A program made the translations under genes and the position numbers. The notes under the pieces are model-generated. The model was not told the DNA's origin, made no database searches, and worked only from the letters and a program-made list of their open reading frames with translations. From assembly GCA_900539465.1 (NCBI GenBank), contig UQCF01000022.1, positions 1 to 24,664 of the forward strand: a DNA stretch of 24,664 nucleotides, written 5' to 3'. The stretch is from an uncultured Ruminococcus sp. Lineage in GTDB: Bacteria > Bacillota > Clostridia > Oscillospirales > Acutalibacteraceae. Of this stretch, positions 21,899 through 24,664 are shown in pieces (the stretch's first letter is position 1; each line of letters opens with the position of its first letter).

Positions 21899-22615
21899 AT
21901 GTTTTTTCGATATGATTTTCACAATCACTCCTGCCTTTCGCCATGCGGCGACAACGACATGACCCCATGCAACATTGTGGGCATGGCAAAAATTTTAAAT
22001 CTTGATATTATCGCGCTGACCGACCACAACTCTTGCCTTAACTGCCCTGCGGCGGTGAAGCTCGGCGAAAATTCGGGTGTCACTGTCATACCCGGTATGG
22101 AGCTTTGCACCGCGGAGGAAATCCATGTTGTGTGCCTTTTGCCGAACACGCAAAAGGCTCTTGATTTTTCTGCTTATGTGAGAGAGCGCATACCGCCCGT
22201 GAAAAACCGTGAAGAGATTTTCGGCGAACAGCTCATTCTCTCGGAGGATGATGAAATCATCGGCAAAGAGGATTTGCTTTTGACAACAGCAAGCAGCATA
22301 GGCATTTATGAAGTATCGTCGCTTATAAAAAGCTTTGGCGGCGCGGCTTTTCCGGCGCATATAAACAGAAGCTCTTACAGCGTTATATCAAGCCTCGGTG
22401 AAATAACGGCGGACATGGGCTTTTCTTGTGCGGAGCTTACGCGTGACGCGAATTTAAAAGAGTACACCGAACGCTTCCCCGACCTTTCGGGTATGAAGAT
22501 TTTTTATAACAGCGACGCGCATTATCTTGAAAATATGAATTTGGACCCGAAGCATATAGAACTGGAGGAGCCGACTGCCGAGGCGGTGATTGAATACATA
22601 AATTCACCGAGATAA
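21899..22615 (+). CDS. PHP-domain phosphoesterase (intact metal site)
   Basis: A 238-residue PHP-domain enzyme, a metal-dependent phosphoesterase fold. All main ligand motifs are present: DFHNH (H8, H10), LTDHNS (D42, H43), PGMELC (E68), EEIH (H76), FPAHINR (H154) and SDAH (D206, H208). This contrasts with the other PHP protein in the window. The substrate is unknown; relatives hydrolyse nucleotide or sugar phosphates. A GGAG ribosome site lies inside the end of the preceding DRTGG gene, 8 nt before the ATG. It is the last gene of the hydrogenase-like operon; I see no strong hairpin terminator before the next promoter at 22633. Confidence 0.92.
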   Translation: MFFRYDFHNHSCLSPCGDNDMTPCNIVGMAKILNLDIIALTDHNSCLNCPAAVKLGENSGVTVIPGMELCTAEEIHVVCLLPNTQKALDFSAYVRERIPPVKNREEIFGEQLILSEDDEIIGKEDLLLTTASSIGIYEVSSLIKSFGGAAFPAHINRSSYSVISSLGEITADMGFSCAELTRDANLKEYTERFPDLSGMKIFYNSDAHYLENMNLDPKHIELEEPTAEAVIEYINSPR

Positions 22616-22632
22616 AAGTTTTTAAATTTGTT

Positions 22633-22661
22633 TTGACTTATAGCCGATTATAAGTTATAAT
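22633..22661 (+). promoter_or_regulatory. Promoter with palindrome over the -10
   Basis: TTGACT (22633-22638), a 17-nt spacer and a perfect TATAAT (22656-22661) form a near-consensus promoter. A 7-1-7 palindrome ATTATAA-G-TTATAAT (22647-22661) covers the -10 and could be an operator, although AT-rich symmetry arises easily by chance. Confidence 0.7.
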
Positions 22662-22713
22662 ATGTCGGTAAGTCCAAAATCAGGCGCTGTGTGCCCGGAA
22701 GGTAAAGATGTAA

Positions 22714-23121
22714 ATGGAAAATGCAAACAAGTATAAAACCCTGAGAATCGTCACGGTAATACAGACCGCGCTCATCCTTGCAGGGGTAATTTTTATATTG
22801 CTCTCGGGTGTGCTGGATAACAAAGAGGAGTATCTTCTCACACAAGGCAGCTCGGCAGACGGTGAATACATCATCAGCGTATATGAGGTCGGCAAGCCCA
22901 ACTGGTTCAGGTCAAACACCGTTAAGGCATATTACAGCGATAAGGATCATCGCCACGGCACCGCGGTCTTCACTGCCGAAGTGAACAACGGCAAAGAAGC
23001 CTTGAGCGAAGATAACTACGTCCTCAAATGGGAGGGCGACACAGCTGTACTGTATCTGAGCGGCAGCAATCAGACAGGCACCGCATATAAAATAAATTTT
23101 GACACGGTAAAAAAGAACTGA
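22714..23121 (+). CDS. Small single-pass membrane protein, DUF5412-like
   Basis: A 135-residue protein with one N-terminal transmembrane helix (about 12-34) and a ~100-residue exported domain. The exported part has the pattern SADGEYIISVYEVG (47-60), a basic-aromatic strand VKAYY, and a closing KWEGDTAVLYLSG strand. This resembles the DUF5412-type beta domains of Firmicutes, but the match is from memory and weak. An AAGG-containing site about 12 nt upstream is the only ribosome-site candidate. It lies between the hydrogenase-like operon and the tRNA pair with its own promoter. The role is unknown. Confidence 0.7.
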   Translation: MENANKYKTLRIVTVIQTALILAGVIFILLSGVLDNKEEYLLTQGSSADGEYIISVYEVGKPNWFRSNTVKAYYSDKDHRHGTAVFTAEVNNGKEALSEDNYVLKWEGDTAVLYLSGSNQTGTAYKINFDTVKKN

Positions 23122-23176
23122 TTGTCGCACGGACTTAACCCGGACTTAAAAAAATAAAAAATATCGCAAAAAGGTG

Positions 23177-23205
23177 TTGACAAACCCGCCCGTTTGTGAT
23201 AAAGT
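23177..23205 (+). promoter_or_regulatory. Promoter of the tRNA-Thr/tRNA-Tyr unit
   Basis: A consensus TTGACA (23177-23182), a 17-nt spacer and TAAAGT (23200-23205) lie 17 nt before the first mature tRNA base. Confidence 0.85.
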
Positions 23206-23222
23206 AATTGAGCGTTGAGTGC

Positions 23223-23298
23223 GCTGGTGTAGCTCAGTTGGTAGAGCAGCTGATTTGTAATCAGCAGGTCGGGGGTTCGAGTCCGTCCACCAGCTCCA
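23223..23298 (+). tRNA. tRNA-Thr (anticodon TGT)
   Basis: A 76-nt cloverleaf. The acceptor GCTGGTG pairs with CACCAGC, with discriminator T and an encoded CCA at 23296-23298. The D arm contains AGCTCAGTTGGTAGAGC. The anticodon stem GCTGA/TCAGC encloses TTTGTAA, with anticodon TGT at 23256-23258, reading ACA and probably other ACN threonine codons. The T arm contains GGTTCGAGTCC. Co-transcribed with tRNA-Tyr, 18 nt downstream. Confidence 0.97.
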
Positions 23299-23316
23299 CG
23301 CATTTTAACCGAATAT

Positions 23317-23401
23317 GGGAGAGTTCCCGAGCGGCCAAAGGGAACAGACTGTAAATCTGTCGTCAGTGACTTCGGTGGTTCGAATCCACCCTCTCCCACC
23401 A
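23317..23401 (+). tRNA. tRNA-Tyr (anticodon GTA)
   Basis: An 85-nt class II tRNA with a long variable arm. The acceptor GGGAGAG pairs with CTCTCCC, with discriminator A and an encoded CCA at 23399-23401. The anticodon stem CAGA/TCTG region holds loop CTGTAAA, with anticodon GTA at 23351-23353. The extra arm GTCAGTGACTTC and T arm GGTTCGAATCC fit bacterial tRNA-Tyr. Confidence 0.97.
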
Positions 23402-23436
23402 ATCCCTATCACGCAGGTGATAGGGATTTTGTTTTT
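23401..23436 (+). terminator. Terminator of the tRNA unit
   Basis: A perfect 12-bp stem AATCCCTATCAC / GTGATAGGGATT with GCAG loop is followed by TTGTTTTTT. Its first base is the last base of the tRNA-Tyr CCA. Confidence 0.95.
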
Positions 23437-23455
23437 TAATTTTTAGCGTTTTTAA

Positions 23456-23484
23456 TTGCAAAGTACGGTTAATTATTATATAAT
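23456..23484 (+). promoter_or_regulatory. Promoter of the oxidoreductase gene
   Basis: TTGCAA (23456-23461), a 17-nt spacer and a perfect TATAAT (23479-23484) lie 27 nt before the ATG. Confidence 0.7.
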
Positions 23485-23511
23485 ATTCTCAACTTAAACA
23501 GAGGTGATATT

Positions 23512-24465
23512 ATGCTTAAAATCGGATTGGTCGGCTGCGGCGGAATAAGCGGCGTGCATGTGCCCGCATGGGATAAAATGGACGATGCACAGCTTGTTGC
23601 CGTTTGCGATATAAGACCCGAAAAAGCCGAGAGATACCCCGGCCATAAAATTTACACCGACTTTGACAAAATGCTCGAAGAAAACGACTTTGACATTATA
23701 GATATTTGTCTGCCCACTTTTCTTCACTGCGAATTTGCCGTCAAGGCGATGAAAAAGGGCATAAACGTCCTTTCGGAAAAACCGATTTCTCTTAAAGAGA
23801 GTGATGTCGGTTTGCTTTTCTCAACGGCGAAAGAAAACGGCGTTAAATACATGGTTGCACAGGTTCTTCGCTTTTGGAATGAGTATGAGGCGCTCAAGCA
23901 AATCTATGACACAAAAAAATACGGCGAGCTTATCTCCGGCACGATGTGGAGGCTCGGCGGTGTTCCGCAAGGCAGCTGGAACGACTGGTATTTAAAGAAA
24001 GAACTCAGCGGACTTATTCCGTTTGATCTTCACATTCACGACCTTGATTTTCTTGTTTATACATTCGGTGCTCCGAAATCTTATTCATGTAACAGAAAAG
24101 AACGCCCGGAGCAGGATTATATGAGCGTTGTTTATGACTACGGCGACTTTTTTGTAACCGCCGAGGCGGCTTGGTACAAAGCGTCTTATGCATTTTGCAT
24201 GGGATTCAGATTTCAGTTTGAAAATGCCATTGTTGCACTTGAAAATGATGAATTAACTATATACGACTGCGACGGCAACAGAATTAAGCCCTGCAAAAAT
24301 GACGGTTCGGCAGAAAATCAGAGTGATTTTGAGCTGCCGTCTTCTGACGGCTACGCCAACGAAATCCGCTATTTTGCAGACTGTGTAAAAAATAATAAAC
24401 CGATAGAAAAAGTCACCGAAGAAAGTCTGCTCACCGTTTTAAAAATACTTAATCAAATAAAATGA
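23512..24465 (+). CDS. Gfo/Idh/MocA family NAD(P)-dependent oxidoreductase
   Basis: A 317-residue two-domain dehydrogenase. The N-terminal Rossmann domain has GLVGCGGISGVH (5-16), VCDIRPEKA (31-39), DICLPTFLH (64-72) and the family EKP motif (89-91). The C-terminal alpha/beta domain has the catalytic-region segment PFDLHIHDLDFL around 169-180. The family oxidises or reduces sugars, inositols and related polyols; the substrate cannot be told here. AGAGGTGAT lies about 5 nt before the ATG. It is monocistronic between its own promoter and terminator. It is slightly shorter than many relatives (~330-390) but complete at both ends. Confidence 0.93.
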   Translation: MLKIGLVGCGGISGVHVPAWDKMDDAQLVAVCDIRPEKAERYPGHKIYTDFDKMLEENDFDIIDICLPTFLHCEFAVKAMKKGINVLSEKPISLKESDVGLLFSTAKENGVKYMVAQVLRFWNEYEALKQIYDTKKYGELISGTMWRLGGVPQGSWNDWYLKKELSGLIPFDLHIHDLDFLVYTFGAPKSYSCNRKERPEQDYMSVVYDYGDFFVTAEAAWYKASYAFCMGFRFQFENAIVALENDELTIYDCDGNRIKPCKNDGSAENQSDFELPSSDGYANEIRYFADCVKNNKPIEKVTEESLLTVLKILNQIK

Positions 24466-24474
24466 TTTATAAGG

Positions 24475-24499
24475 GCTGTCGCAATGCGGCAGCTTTTTT
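24475..24499 (+). terminator. Terminator of the oxidoreductase gene
   Basis: GCTGTCGC (24475-24482) pairs with GCGGCAGC (24486-24493, one G-T pair) around a 3-nt loop. Six T follow. Confidence 0.9.
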
Positions 24500-24532
24500 G
24501 TTGTGCTTAAATTTTGAGTAACGATGCATATT

Positions 24533-24664
24533 GCCTCCACTTTATGGGAGGCGGTACGGCGAAACCGCGACGGAGGGGTTGAAGTTCATCAAACGCAGAA
24601 ATTCACAGCAATCGGCGGTGTGCCCTCACACCGCCGAGAAAAAGAGCCGACGCAACCGCGTCGG
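24533..24664. repeat. Hairpin-rich repeat region running off the window
   Basis: A chain of hairpins with short loops: GCCTCC/GGAGGC (24533-24552), an overlapping GCGGT/ACCGC (24551-24568), an 11-bp stem TCGGCGGTGTG / CACACCGCCGA with a CCCT loop (24612-24637), and CCGACGC/GCGTCGG (24647-24664). The third has the same layout as the hairpins at 547-568 and 747-768. No ORF is credible. It is probably an intergenic repeat element of the same broad type. Confidence 0.6.

Noticed and set aside
23070..23402. 110-residue minus-strand ORF across the tRNA pair
   Set aside because: It is the well-known spurious translation of tRNA antisense (GGRTRTPDLLITN pattern); the tRNAs themselves are clear.

Overview
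The window reads as chromosome of a spore-forming, low-to-moderate-GC Clostridia bacterium, probably an uncultured gut Oscillospiraceae/Ruminococcaceae-type organism. Support comes from an alpha/beta-type small acid-soluble spore protein gene, strong AGGAGG-like ribosome sites, frequent TTG/GTG starts, TTGACA/TATAAT promoters with 17-nt spacers, and Firmicutes-specific small families (DUF951, DUF1934/YwiB next to argS). No prophage, insertion sequence, CRISPR array or rRNA was seen. Layout: (1) 1-2400 is accessory: a truncated secreted protein gene whose promoter carries a 24-bp perfect palindrome, a composite palindromic repeat, a divergent SLOG-protein / ribbon-helix-helix pair around an inverted repeat, and an unrecognised six-helix membrane protein. 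(2) 2563-10306 is a minus-strand housekeeping block read right to left: DUF951, prfA, a Sua5-CoaE fusion, an M18 aminopeptidase, ddl, a DUF1934 protein and argS. (3) 10460-15874 holds an S1-domain protein, a PHP-domain protein that has lost metal ligands together with an unrecognised partner, a membrane/zinc-ribbon protein, an RluA-type pseudouridine synthase, and gap. (4) 16021-19308 holds a possible gene remnant, the spore protein, a lipoprotein with a Cys/His tail and an acyltransferase-like protein. (5) 19436-22615 is a tight five-gene operon: DRTGG protein, RsbT-like ATPase, [FeFe]-hydrogenase-like iron-sulfur protein, second DRTGG protein, PHP phosphoesterase. (6) 22714-24664 holds a small membrane protein, tRNA-Thr and tRNA-Tyr, a Gfo/Idh/MocA oxidoreductase, and another hairpin-rich repeat at the end. 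The most interesting system is the operon in (5). Its hydrogenase-like protein keeps all four H-cluster cysteines but has lost the proton-shuttling cysteine and two methionines near the active site. With a kinase-like ATPase, two DRTGG modules and a PHP enzyme beside it, it looks more like a redox or H2 sensing and signalling device than a bulk hydrogenase. Other notable points are the translation/CoA fusion gene, the degenerate PHP protein at 11582, and several palindromes sitting on promoters.
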